A stretch of 64,000 nt of DNA, from NCBI GenBank assembly GCA_018806915.1, contig JAGKQI010000101.1, positions 1,488,001 to 1,552,000 on the forward strand, read 5' to 3'. The translations under genes and the position numbers were made by a program. Shown one piece after another: positions 1 to 9,140 of the stretch; the stretch's first letter is position 1; every line of letters begins with the position of its first letter. This stretch comes from Phytophthora colocasiae (Eukaryota > Oomycota > Peronosporomycetes > Peronosporales > Peronosporaceae). Under the pieces are notes generated by a model that had not been told where the DNA came from, searched no databases, and saw only the letters and a program-made list of their open reading frames with translations.

Positions 1-137
1 GCGTGTACGAACAATCTACTCCAAAGACTGCAGCAGCAGCGTTGAACTGTGCACTATCCGCGTCGCCCATGAAATTTGCCACACGCAGCGGCTGACCAAC
101 AACTCTGCTGTAAACGCAGCGGAGAGATGCGAATGCG
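1..137 (-). pseudogene. MULE-B transposase fragment
   Basis: These 137 bases match the interior of the MULE-B transposase copy at 23012-23148 and, slightly less well, the copy near 14177. Two diagnostic positions agree with the 23 kb copy rather than the 14 kb copy. The match stops abruptly after GATGCGAATGCG and the next bases are unrelated. Only a central piece of the transposase domain is present, so it is a relic. Its left side lies outside the window, so a larger copy could continue there. Confidence 0.85.
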
Positions 138-693
138 AAAGTCCGAACAACCGAAGAGCAGAGAAGTGAACACTGTTCACCGAACAGGGGTGAAATGGTG
201 GTGAGGAGACGGTTGGAAACCAAGGCTAAAGTCTGAGACTTTTGCATTCAAGGCTGCTGCGCTTTGCATGTATGAAACCTGCAGCATGCGCGTCGTTATT
301 ACCATGTCCTATTTTCTATCTCTGGTAGCTTTAATATTCCTAGTAATAAACTACCGGTGTCTTCACTTCTGCAGAGTACAATACAATGCTGGAGTTGGAA
401 GTTGCATCGTTGTACGACTTGCAAACAGCTGCAGCGGGTTTCTCTTATCTCTACACTGCGAGAACGCCTTACGGGCACACAACAGTGCAGCCATAGCACA
501 GCACGTCTGTGTCAGCACCATTCCTGCTGGTCAGCACAGCAAAGTGCTGTGTCAGCACAATAAAAAGTTTAGTTTCTGGTCGGCGCGGGAAGCACACAAA
601 AAGAGCGTCAGCCAACCAGAACGCGTTTTCGAGTGCGGCCGATAGTTGGTAAGGTCCACAGTATTCGCCGAGCTCACGGCTCCATTCACGGTC
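138..693. other. No recognisable gene; 5' flank of MULE-A
   Basis: No coding frame here resembles a known family. The word GTCAGCAC recurs between about 490 and 560, which could be subterminal sequence of the MULE-A element that follows. No terminal inverted repeat or target duplication could be identified, because no empty copy of this site is available in the window. Confidence 0.4.
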
Positions 694-2528
694 ATGCCGA
701 GGCGGGTGAGCTGGCAGCTGAAAGCTGGCGACGTCGACGCCGCCGAAGCGGACGAGATCGTAGCGCAGATGCCATCCTTCGATATCGACAAAAGCCAGAC
801 GATGGCGTGCACTATATGCCCGGAAGCTGACGGTACCGCTTGCTTGTATGCAGCTCCGAGGCATGTAGCGAGGCAAGCGAGAACAAATGCGCTTGGCGCG
901 GGAAGATGGTGACATGCCTCGAGTCGCAGCACGCCTCCATCTTCGAGTACGGAGAGCACCACAACATGACGTCAGTCCCTGCGCACAAGAAGCTGACAAC
1001 AATGCAGAAGGTCTTCTGCCGTGAGCTGGCCGAGAATCGCTTGAAACCCATGAGAATTCTACATGCGCTGGGACGCAAGTTCTCGAAGCCTCTCGACGAG
1101 CTACCCACCCTAAAGACTGTACAGAACTTTGTCAACCACCACGGGCGGACGCAGATGCAGAATCACGACCGCTTGGACGAGCTGCAGGCATGGATCTCCG
1201 AGCGTGCGTACAACGGCTCTGAGCTGCCGAACCAACCGTTCACGTTTGCGTGGGAGATGGACAGCACCGGCAAGCCTGTTGTAGGCAACGGCTCCGACGA
1301 GAAACCCTTCCTTGTAGGACTGTCGACGAAGGCACTGGTGATGCGGCTCATGGTGTCGCCGGACAATTTCATGTTCCACGTCGACGCTACCTACAAGATG
1401 AGCCAGTGTGGCTACCCAGTACTCGTCGTTGGTATGTCAGACCGAACTCGCAGATTCCACCTCGTCGCGCTCTTCATCATCTCGCAAGAGACGCAACCGG
1501 TTCTTCAAGCGGCCCTCCTTTCACTACGACGTCTGTATTACTGGGTCACCAAGAGACATTTGACCGTTCGCTTTGCTATGGCCGACGGAGATAAGGCTCA
1601 GTGCAATGCTCTCGCAGCGGTATTCGGGGACCATCCGGCGTACTGCTTTTTGATGTGCTACTTTCATGTAATGAAGAAGGTCCAGGAGAATATTAAGGCA
1701 CTTTCCTCGGTCACTCAAGCCTGTATCCTACGGGATATCTACGATCTCCACTTCGCGAGAACCTACTCGGTGTTCCTGCAGATGCGGGACGCTTCTGTAC
1801 GGCGATGGATCCAGGACCCGGAAGTTGTGCCTTTCGCGAGGTATATTGTGGCCCAGTGGTTGACGGGGCCGTTCACGAAGTGGCAAGCGTACCACACGCC
1901 GACCGGCTTCGCCACTACAAATAATCCCTGCGAGGCATTCAACGCTTTGCTAAAGCGTGACTACACCTTGCGTCGTCGGATGAAGGTGGGTTCTCTGCTG
2001 CGCGAGCTAAGTGATTGCTGCCAGGACCAGTCCAGCAGCTTGCTTGCATTCGAGTTCGTCGTGCACCCAACGAAAACGCTCACACGGCGGGTGTCCGAGT
2101 TAATGCGATTAAAGTTGCTGGGACTCGCAGAGGGCGAAACTGTGGATGGTTCTATTGCCGGCTCGCCGAGGATCGTGCAGGTGGTGTCGTTGCGAGCTCC
2201 GCGAGTGATTGCGGCCCCCAATAGACGCAGCGAGGAAGACATTGCTGTGACTGCGCAAATGGGGGCCAACTACGCTCGTATGGAGGTTGAAGGACAGCCG
2301 TGGTGCGGCTGGGCGGTCGACGTGGAGCGCCAGTGGTGTCCGTGCAACTACTGGTTCGTATTTGGGTCCTGCATTCACGTGCTCTTCGCATTACGCTCGA
2401 CGGCATCCGTCGACCGCCACGGGCGCCAAATTCTCATCGATCGTCGCAAACGCAAACGAAAGCACGACGCTGTCATCGAAAACGTGGGCCGCCCACGCTT
2501 GAACGGCCCAGCGCTCGCCTACGAGTAG
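694..2528 (+). pseudogene. MULE-A transposase, one frameshift
   Basis: This is a Mutator-like (MULE) DNA transposase, which excises and integrates its own element. The N-terminus starts at ATG 694 and holds KSQTMACTIC, which aligns with KSQTMFCTLC in MULE-B. It then needs a frame change near 828 to join the 562-codon frame ending at 2528. A Cys-rich N-terminal module ending in CAWRGKMVTC is followed by the catalytic domain: HVDATYK (first Asp), MADGDKAQ (second Asp), and TTNNPCEAFNALLKRDYT (Glu region). A SWIM zinc finger, CPCNYWFVFGSCIHVLF, and the C-terminal motif GRPRLNGPALAYE follow. All motifs survive, so the single frameshift is the only visible lesion and could be recent or a sequencing error. 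Element ends were not found. Confidence 0.85.
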
Positions 2529-2713
2529 CCCAGCACACACCGGGGACGATGGTAGAGGTCAAATGTTGCATATTGAAGAACCTGGTATCGATGCAAACAA
2601 GTAGTGAGCGCGCGATGTTAAACCAGTGAATCCATTTCATTTCTCATCACCTGAGTACATTAGAGCGTCTCCCTCACGCAGAATTGGCCGTGGGCGAGGC
2701 CACCGAGATCCCG
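2529..2713. other. Short spacer, nothing recognised
   Basis: This spacer separates the MULE-A stop from the end of the SET-domain reading frame on the other strand. No terminal repeat or other feature was recognised. Confidence 0.4.
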
Positions 2714-3974
2714 CTACTGCTCCTTGTTTTTGTCGTCCTCCGACCAGCATACGTCGCATGCGCACTGAAACCAACGTTCCTTGCCGTAGTGCACAGTAAT
2801 CTGCGCTTAAGCCTTCACACTTTCAATCATCTTCACCAGGACCTTCACATTCGAGCGGTTCTGCTGTTCAACGAACGCAGCGGTGGGGCGGCACGCGTGC
2901 GAGATGAAACGCGTGATGGAGCCGCATGTCAGCGCGTCCACGTAGACGTAGTTACGCTTGACCGACTTGGCGTTGTAAAGCAGCGTGTAGCCGCTGTTTT
3001 GCTGGACGGCTTGGTCAGGCTGGCCGTCCACAACGGCCGGCAGCTCGCTCAACTCACCGCAGTACTCGCCGATGACGACTCCCACGTCCAGAGCGGTCGT
3101 CGTGTACACGCCGAGTCCAACTCGCTTGGTATTGTACAGTTTCAGAGTCTCCAGTGTTCGTGGGGCGTTGTTGCAGCGCGCCCCCAGTCTGCAGCAGCTT
3201 GAAGTACAGAATGTCGCGCTCGCCACGTTCGTGCAGACGTCGAGGAAGCAGTCGTAAACGCACTGACACTTGTCGAAGGCACCTATGTCAGGAAACACAA
3301 CTCCGTTGCTCCGACACTCCTTTATTATTTCGATGCCTTCAGGTCACGGGACTTCCTCGACCGGAACCTCGGTGCTCACAGACGGCACTTGCGGGAATAT
3401 AAGCCGCCTTGCTCTCAGGTTGTCCAGCCTCATTTTGATCCCCGGGGAGCGAAGCTGCTGCTTGATGTTCACAGCCTTCACCGTCCTCGCGTGGTGGACC
3501 TTGCTGCCACTCCTGGTGATGGCGCACTTCGCTTGGTCTCTGCGCTTACGGGACCTCTTCCGTAGCCCGAGGCGATCTTTGCCTTGGTGGCGGATCTTGG
3601 CACGGGCGTAGCGGTTTGGAATGTCTGCAATGGCGGCCCCCGCATGCACGCCTTCCTTGGTACAGCTTGTCGCCACGTGCACGACCTCCTTGTCCATTCT
3701 CGTCTGCACTTCAGGCGCCACAGGCGCGCTTCTCCTCATCGTCTTCCTGGGTGGACACGAGGTCGATAATCTCGTGCCCACCTGCAGTTTCAGCTGCCTC
3801 CTCGCTCGCAAGATGGGTGGCCGGGTCTGGGGTTGGCGCTGCCGGGCGCGGTGGCGACTTCAGGTCAACGACGCGCGTGCTGGGTGAGTCCCGGTTTGAA
3901 ACTTGCAGAGGAGGGCTCGAGCAGTCGGACTGCGGGCTCTCGGGGACGATTTCCTCGCGTACTCCACTAATCAC
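2714..3974 (-). pseudogene. SET-domain methyltransferase-like pseudogene
   Basis: Read on the minus strand, a Cys-rich AWS-like segment (CQCVYDC ... CCRLGARC) precedes a SET core: GLGVYTT, GEYCGEL, and RFISHACRPTAAFVE, which corresponds to the NHSC-type motif. A post-SET-like CACDVCWS comes last. SET proteins transfer methyl groups to protein lysines, usually on histones. Two in-frame stops interrupt an otherwise continuous frame: TGA at 3344-3346, before the AWS part, and TAA at 2807-2809, between SET and post-SET. The low-complexity N-terminal part also needs a frame change near 3715-3730. The Asn and His of the usual RFxNHSC motif read as Ser-His-Ala here, so activity would be doubtful even without the stops. 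It may have belonged to a mobile element, but no ends were found. Confidence 0.75.
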
Positions 3975-4349
3975 GTCGTACGGGGGGGGGGGTCAGCTCC
4001 GACGCGCTCAGTCTTGACATCGTAGACGTGTGTGTGCTGGACGCGTCTGCAGCGGTTCCTTAAGCGAGATGATCAGGCGAAGTGAGGTTGTGCCGAGGGA
4101 GCGATGTGGTGCACATGCGTTTGAAAGTCGATGTGGCACACACGCGCATCCTGCATCTCCTCCGTTCAGAAAGGCCGTCCGTGAAGGCGGCCAAGCCTGC
4201 CCCTTTCGTGTGTATTGTGGGGGATGCTTTACTGTGCTGGTCAGATTCTTACGTGTGTTTGTTATATTTCCTCCTACACTGCACCTTGAGTTTATCCCTA
4301 TCATTGGATTTGTTTGGCACCAGGGGGGTGACACTTGACACCGATATTA
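3975..4349. other. Left flank of the array, with an 11-G tract
   Basis: No supported gene is present. A run of 11 G lies at 3982-3992 and could extend the SET pseudogene upstream as a proline-rich frame. The sequence changes to the repeated unit at 4350; in the other units the bases just before this point are a different conserved sequence, so 4349/4350 is the breakpoint of the array or of an insertion. Confidence 0.5.
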
Positions 4350-4479
4350 CGCACTGGCGATTGCACATCCCTCAATGCAGATCCACAATACCGGTAGAAC
4401 GTAATTCACAGGTAAGCAAAAAGTACATGTAAGCGATTTGGGAGGCAGCAGAGCTCACTTGTTGTGCCGGATGCACTGC

Positions 4480-4508
4480 ATAGAGCGCTGCATCATGCAG
4501 CGCTCTAT
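4480..4508. repeat. 29-bp perfect palindrome upstream of the GH17 promoter
   Basis: The arms are ATAGAGCGCTGCAT and ATGCAGCGCTCTAT around one central base. The palindrome ends 46 bp before the initiator element. Equivalent copies are at 39914-39942 (U4), 47197-47225 (U5), 53166-53194 (U6) and 59471-59499 (U7). U2 and U3 have lost one arm by a 28-bp deletion between short direct repeats. It could be a regulatory hairpin or simply a deletion-prone structure. Confidence 0.8.
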
Positions 4509-4554
4509 CGTTGCCAACGATTCGTAGGTCGTTCGTGCACGTGTATTCTGTTTC

Positions 4555-4570
4555 TCACTTTCAATTTCCC
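4555..4570 (+). promoter_or_regulatory. Oomycete INR + FPR core promoter of GH17-lectin (U1)
   Basis: TCACTTT fits the oomycete initiator consensus TCAYTYY and is followed directly by CAATTTCCC, which fits the flanking promoter region consensus CAWTTTNYY. Transcription would start around 4556 and leave a leader of about 50 bases before ATG 4606. The same block sits at the same distance from the start codon in all units: 15765, 24589, 39989, 47272, 53241 and 59546. U6 has a one-base change just after it. Confidence 0.75.
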
Positions 4571-4605
4571 CGGGTTCGTCACACTTACCTCGACAATCTC
4601 TTGTC

Positions 4606-5916
4606 ATGAGATTCCTTTTCGCCCCGTTCGTCGCCTCCATGGTGCTTCTGCTTTCCAGTAATGCCGACGCTCTTAACGTCAAGTTTCCCGGTGTCAACTA
4701 CATTCCCCGCAAGGGTCTGGACAACGAACCGGAAAACGTCAAGTGCAAGTCAGCATCCGAGATGCAGAAGGATCTGTATGCACTCAAGAGCGTCACCGAC
4801 AAGGTTCGCATCTACTCTCTGATCGATTGCAACCAGGCTGAAGTCATTCTCCCGGCTGCCAAGAACGCCGGTCTGAAAGTCGACCTTGGCATCTGGACGA
4901 CGTTCAACCACGACACACTGCAGAAGGAGAAAACGAAGTTGGCTGCCCTCATTGACTCGGGACTTTACGATGACAACGTTGTTGGTTTTGATGTTGCCAT
5001 CTACATGTACGACAAGTTCATTGCGGATACGGCCATCAGCTACGTGAAGGAGATTCGCGACTACCTGCGTAGCCGCGGTAAAAATACTCCCGTCACTCTT
5101 GCCGACACTGTCGATGTCTACAACGACAACCCCCAGCTCGTGGATGCTGTGGACTACGTCTCTGTCAACTACCAGTATATCGAATACGGTGACGACGTGA
5201 ACGAGAGCGTTGCGAAGACGCTGGATGACTTGAAGGACCTGCGAGTTCTCGCTGCCAAGAAGGGTAAGAAGTTCGTAATCTCCGAGACGGGATGGAACTC
5301 AGCTGGCTTCTACCCCGGAGCTAGTGTGGCCTCCCCCGCCAACCAAACCAAGTACTTTACGGACTTGTACCATGTGTCTCGCTCGCACAACATTGACTTC
5401 TACTGGTACTTCGCTTTCGACACGGCCTTCCGCTCGGAGTTTGAGAACAGCTTCGGGGTGTTCCTGGTGAACGGTACACTGAAGAGTAACTTCCAGAACC
5501 TGGTCATCCGTCAGAAAGAACCTCGCGCCATTCGTAACGTTGGCTCGAAGCGGCTTTTGTCTGAGAACAATGGCAGCGTGTACATGTCGAGCAAGTCGAG
5601 TGACTGGCTAGTGCAGGAGCAGCAGGTCTGGTTCTTTGATTCGGCCACGCAGCAAGTGCGATCCAAGAGCAGTGACCGTTGCCTAGACGCGTACCAGGGA
5701 TGGAACGGAGGAATCGTTCACGTCTACCGTTGCATGGACAACGAGGCCAATCAGAAATGGACATTCGAGGCATCGACCGGAAAGCTCAAACACGCCAAGC
5801 ACCAAGGTTTCTGCCTCGATACGAACCCTGCCCAAAACAACAAGGTGCAGCTGTACGGATGCTCGCCGAACAACCCGAATCAGCAGTGGAGCGTGATCAG
5901 CACTTCCAGCATTTGA
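4606..5916 (+). CDS. Secreted GH17-like protein with ricin-type lectin domain (U1)
   Basis: This 436-residue protein has a signal peptide (hydrophobic core 3-17, likely cut after ADA22). A GH17-like TIM barrel spans about 25-300, and a beta-trefoil carbohydrate-binding domain about 308-436 carries two QxW-type repeats (NQKW 382-385, NQQW 425-428), each with a CLD motif and a paired Cys. GH17 enzymes cleave beta-1,3-glucans, so the expected place of action is the oomycete or host wall. The nucleophile motif ISETGW (Glu227) is present. At the acid/base position the usual glycine-rich GNE/GSE motif reads VVGFDVAIY, putting Tyr133 where Glu is expected; it may be a weak or inactive enzyme used for glucan binding. 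ATG 4606 is chosen because it directly precedes the signal peptide and lies about 50 bases after the promoter block. The ricin-type domain is the lectin fold only; no toxin chain is present. Confidence 0.92.
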   Translation: MRFLFAPFVASMVLLLSSNADALNVKFPGVNYIPRKGLDNEPENVKCKSASEMQKDLYALKSVTDKVRIYSLIDCNQAEVILPAAKNAGLKVDLGIWTTFNHDTLQKEKTKLAALIDSGLYDDNVVGFDVAIYMYDKFIADTAISYVKEIRDYLRSRGKNTPVTLADTVDVYNDNPQLVDAVDYVSVNYQYIEYGDDVNESVAKTLDDLKDLRVLAAKKGKKFVISETGWNSAGFYPGASVASPANQTKYFTDLYHVSRSHNIDFYWYFAFDTAFRSEFENSFGVFLVNGTLKSNFQNLVIRQKEPRAIRNVGSKRLLSENNGSVYMSSKSSDWLVQEQQVWFFDSATQQVRSKSSDRCLDAYQGWNGGIVHVYRCMDNEANQKWTFEASTGKLKHAKHQGFCLDTNPAQNNKVQLYGCSPNNPNQQWSVISTSSI

Positions 5917-6032
5917 AGTAAAATGCATCCCCGCTACGTATAGAGGCGAATCGCAATAGGATTGAGCAGCTTCCCAGTAAGATTGCAATAGATTGTGTAA
6001 TTGTGTTTCGAAAATTCTGGCCAATCGTCTAC

Positions 6033-6892
6033 TTATAGATTGGTTGGTTTTTTACTCGGAAAAAAATATCGGTTGAAAACCGGTTTAAAAACGGTCTTCT
6101 ATCGGGCGACTGGTTCATTAACCATTGAGACAAGGCAGCGGCTGAGTTAACCACGGTAAGCATTTGGACAGCAAGTAGTCTCCTGGAGGTGTGCAGTACC
6201 CTAATTCAAAGTTTCATGTTTGTGGGGATGTACCAGGTGACGTGGGCTACAACTTATAATACTCCGTGTCGAGTGTCAGTGAGAAATGCGTCTTAAAGCG
6301 CAAGGCGTTGCTTGCAGAAGGACGTGTGTAAGCGTATGTCAAGAGGAGCCTCGCAAACTCTCAATTCCCATCAAGCGACAATCTACCTGGATGTTTGATC
6401 ACAAAGACTTTTCACCTGCGCGAACTACATGCTCTAGTGTCGGTGGAGGTTCGTAAAGCTGCCAAGCCACGTCTGAATCACTGATATGAAGACCTCTTAC
6501 GCATTATCGACGCCATGCGAGCTGAAACTACAACGGATTAGTCGGTGAAGAATGGAGGACGTTAGGCTGAGATTGCACAATGAAATTGCTAGTCTCCTCC
6601 CGTATCAAGGGTATGAATTTTACTTCGCATCAGGTTTGTTGTTTTAGTCAGAGTGAATCAAATGTATTGTTATAGATGTAGTGACAAGAATGTGTCCACA
6701 GGAATTTCCTATCGTGATCGTGTGTAGCTCGTACCGAGAAGAGAATATTTGCCGTTTAAAGTGACCAAGTGCTATCCGCCTAATCGTCGTGAAGGACGCC
6801 AGCTGAATAAACAACCGAAAAAAAAACCAAAAAAACAGAATAACTAACTTGTTGGATTTAAAAAGGAAATAATTATAAAAAACCATTCCATA
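6033..6892. mobile_element. 860-bp non-autonomous element, 7-bp TSD (U1)
   Basis: Comparison with U4 and U5 shows an insertion flanked by CGTCTAC at 6026-6032 and 6893-6899. The ends are imperfect inverted repeats: ATTGGTTGGTTTTTTA on the left against ATGGAATGGTTTTTTA read from the right. No transposase-like frame is present. A 7-8 bp target duplication would suit a hAT-like or Mutator-like MITE, but the family is not established. Copies sit at the same site in U2 and U3, so it was present before those units were duplicated. Confidence 0.7.
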
Positions 6893-6965
6893 CGTCTACT
6901 ACAAATACTACAAATCATTCACTTCAACTTGACAAGGTCTGATCTCAAGTTGAGATCTTGTATAC

Positions 6966-7030
6966 TATAGCTGCTAACAGGCGAGCTTTGGTTGAGATTC
7001 TCAACCAAAGCTCGCCTGTTAGCAGCTATA
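6966..7030. repeat. Long palindrome, 32-bp perfect arms (U1)
   Basis: The arms 6966-6997 and 6999-7030 are perfect inverted copies around a single T. Group-B units have only one arm, so group A gained an inverted duplication of this segment. It lies about 110 bp beyond the stop of the PEPCK frame. It could form a cruciform or a strong RNA hairpin, but no function is shown. Confidence 0.85.
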
Positions 7031-7139
7031 ATACAAGCAACTTCCTCGTTCATTTCTTTTTATATTTAGGGAGTTGATGATGATACATGCATGCACTAAA
7101 ACATCGCTAACGTAGCTAGTACCAGCTAGAAGACACCAA

Positions 7140-8291
7140 TTACACCGACAGATCGTTGCCAGGCAGGATGAACTGCTTGAAGTTCTCCTTGAACGACTTG
7201 GCCAGCTTCAACGCCGTCTCGTCGAACGCAGCCTTGTCCGTCCACGAGTCCTTCGGGTTCAGGATCTCCGACGGCACGCCCTCCACCGTCGTGGGGATCT
7301 CGAAGCCGAACAGCGGGTCCTTGACGAAAGTCGCGTCGTTGATGCTTCCGTCCAGCACCGCGTCCACGCACTTGCGCGTGAACGGCAGCTTCATGCGCTT
7401 GCCCACGCCGTACACACCGCCCGTCCAGCCCGTGTTGATCAGGTACACGTGCGTGTTGTGCTCCTGCAGCTTCTTCTTCAGCAGGTCCGCGTACTTGGTC
7501 GGGTGCAGCGTCATGAACGCCGCACCAAAGCACGTCGAGAACGTCGCCTGCGGCTCCGTGATGCCGCGCTCCGTGCCTGCCACCTTGGCCGTGTAGCCCG
7601 ACAGGAAGTGGTACTGCGCCTGGCCCGCAGACAGCTTCGACACGGGCGGCAGCACGCCGTACGCATCGCACGTCAGGAAGATCACGGCGTTCGGGTGGTT
7701 ACCGCGCGAGTTCGGCTGGTGGTGCGGGATGTGGTAGATCGGGTACGACACGCGGCCGTTCTCCGTCTTGCTCGAGTTGAAGTAGTCGGGCTCGTTGTTG
7801 GCGTCGATCCACACGTTCTCCAGCATGGCGTTCGGGCGGATGGCGTTGAAGATGTCCGGCTCGTTCTCCTTGCTCAGGTCGATGGTCTTGGCGTAGCACC
7901 CGCCCTCGAAGTTGAACACGCCCTCGTCGTCCCAGCCGTGCTCGTCGTCGCCGATCAGCTCGCCCTTCGGGTCGGCCGACAGTGTCGACAGACCAAAGAA
8001 GATGGCCGTGTCTCCCGCCTTGCCGATGTTGGCCGACGCGTGCATGGCCATCACGCCGTTCAGCGGCAGGTAGTAGTTCATCATGCTGAAGATGCCCTTC
8101 TTCATCTCGCCACCGTCTGTGTGTAGAACCTCCAACAGCACGTCCGAGTACCAGCGCAGCTCCGTAGGTGTAACATTCTTCACGATATGAAGCAGCAGTC
8201 GAGCACCAACAAGTTGTGTGGCATCTGTTAGGTCGTCTACGAGCGGGAACGTAAGCGCCAACAGTCGACCAAGAAAGTCACCGCCTAAATG
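7140..8291 (-). pseudogene. TTI2 fragment fused to truncated, P-loop-less PEPCK (U1)
   Basis: The 373-codon minus-strand frame begins with about 48 residues that are not PEPCK ([15 protein letters not shown] ... [13 protein letters not shown]). They resemble a TTI2-type alpha-solenoid and would join naturally to the TTI2 piece on the opposite strand. The rest is ATP-type PEPCK (oxaloacetate + ATP to phosphoenolpyruvate in gluconeogenesis): [27 protein letters not shown] (kinase-2), GTERGITEP and INTGWTGG. The first roughly 215 residues of a normal 540-residue enzyme are missing. The P-loop reads [11 protein letters not shown], lacking exactly GTGKT, so ATP binding is not expected. The frame has no ATG at its start; the first is Met53. 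U1 and U2 also lack 15 bp near the C-terminus that U3-U7 keep (ending YGPNV). Confidence 0.88.
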
Positions 8292-8495
8292 AGGGGCCTA
8301 CACCTGCTGCACCACGTGCAACATGATCTTCTTATTGACTGGAAGATGCCGCCACCCACGTCTCCTTGTCCACATCTTATTTGGGAGCGATATGGCTGCT
8401 TGCTCATTCGGTTGCCGCGGATCTACGACACCTTCTCAGTCAGAAGCAGCGCTTGGATAACTATCTTTAAGGATGTGGCCTATGACAGCCTATGA

Positions 8496-9140
8496 CTTCA
8501 ACGTGGGCGACATGCAACACACCGTGCGCTGGCCATTGTATCCCGCAAGCCAGAGACGCTGGATGTTCTGTTGGCTTGTCTTGTAGAATCACTGGACAAG
8601 GTCTCTCCTCCTGGCGAGCTCAAGCACTACGATCGATTCACGCCACGACTCCTTAACGACACCAGTCTGTGCAGTGACGTCGCTGTTCGCGTCATTTTTG
8701 TCCGGCATTTACGCGCGCTTGTGGCCCGTCAGGGGGCCCCACATAGCCTCAACATCATTCGATATCTACAACCACTATTGAAGGTGTTAATCGCGGGCTT
8801 TGAGAGTGTCAACGTTGAGCTCCTGTTAGCGACACTGGAAACGCTGCAGACGACTGTCCTCGCGGCTTGGCCCCGAATTGCACCACACACAGAGGAGATT
8901 GTGGTGGGTGTACTACGTGCTGTGGCTTTCTGTGAGATTTTCGATGAAGGTGCCGAGTTCACGCCATCCTCACATGAAAGGAACCAGATTCTTGCGCTAT
9001 GCGAAGACGTGCTAGACCTGCTCAACCAAGTCAGTGGTGGAGATTCTGTTGTCGGCGATATGTTAGCTACTGTGAGCAGTCACAGTCCGAAGCTATCTCC
9101 CTTCTGTGATCGGATGCAAGAGAAGTTGACGGCTCGATAG
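8496..9140 (+). pseudogene. TTI2: TTI2-like 3' fragment (U1)
   Basis: An open frame of about 215 codons encodes a helical-repeat sequence (KPETLDVLLACLVESLDKV, RVIFVRHLRALVARQ, LLLATLETLQTTVLAAWPRI, ALCEDVLDLLNQ). It resembles the C-terminal half of TELO2-interacting protein 2, a subunit of the TTT complex that helps PIKK kinases fold. The frame follows a stop (TGA 8493-8495) and has no suitable ATG. Upstream pieces at about 8289-8495, with helical text such as SLSTSYLGAIWLLAHSV, sit in other frames, so several small indels separate them. The matching N-terminal piece lies inverted in the PEPCK frame. The family assignment is from recognition of the sequence and should be confirmed. Confidence 0.6.

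Noticed and set aside
4030..4432. Overlapping frames of 102-116 codons in the left flank
   Set aside because: They have no start context, no family resemblance, and partly overlap the beginning of the repeat unit.
5504..5773. 89-codon minus-strand frame inside GH17, seen in all units
   Set aside because: It is antisense to the lectin domain with no family resemblance; it is conserved only because the gene is conserved.
5527..5913. Ricin-like toxin
   Set aside because: Only the carbohydrate-binding beta-trefoil is present, attached to a GH17 domain; there is no ribosome-inactivating chain.
7126..7671. 181-codon minus-strand frame overlapping PEPCK
   Set aside because: It is an alternate frame of the same strand with biased composition; the PEPCK frame carries the recognisable motifs.
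7449..8126. 225-codon plus-strand frame rich in Arg, Val and His, repeated in most units
   Set aside because: It lies antisense to the PEPCK frame and is explained by the strong third-position GC bias of that gene.
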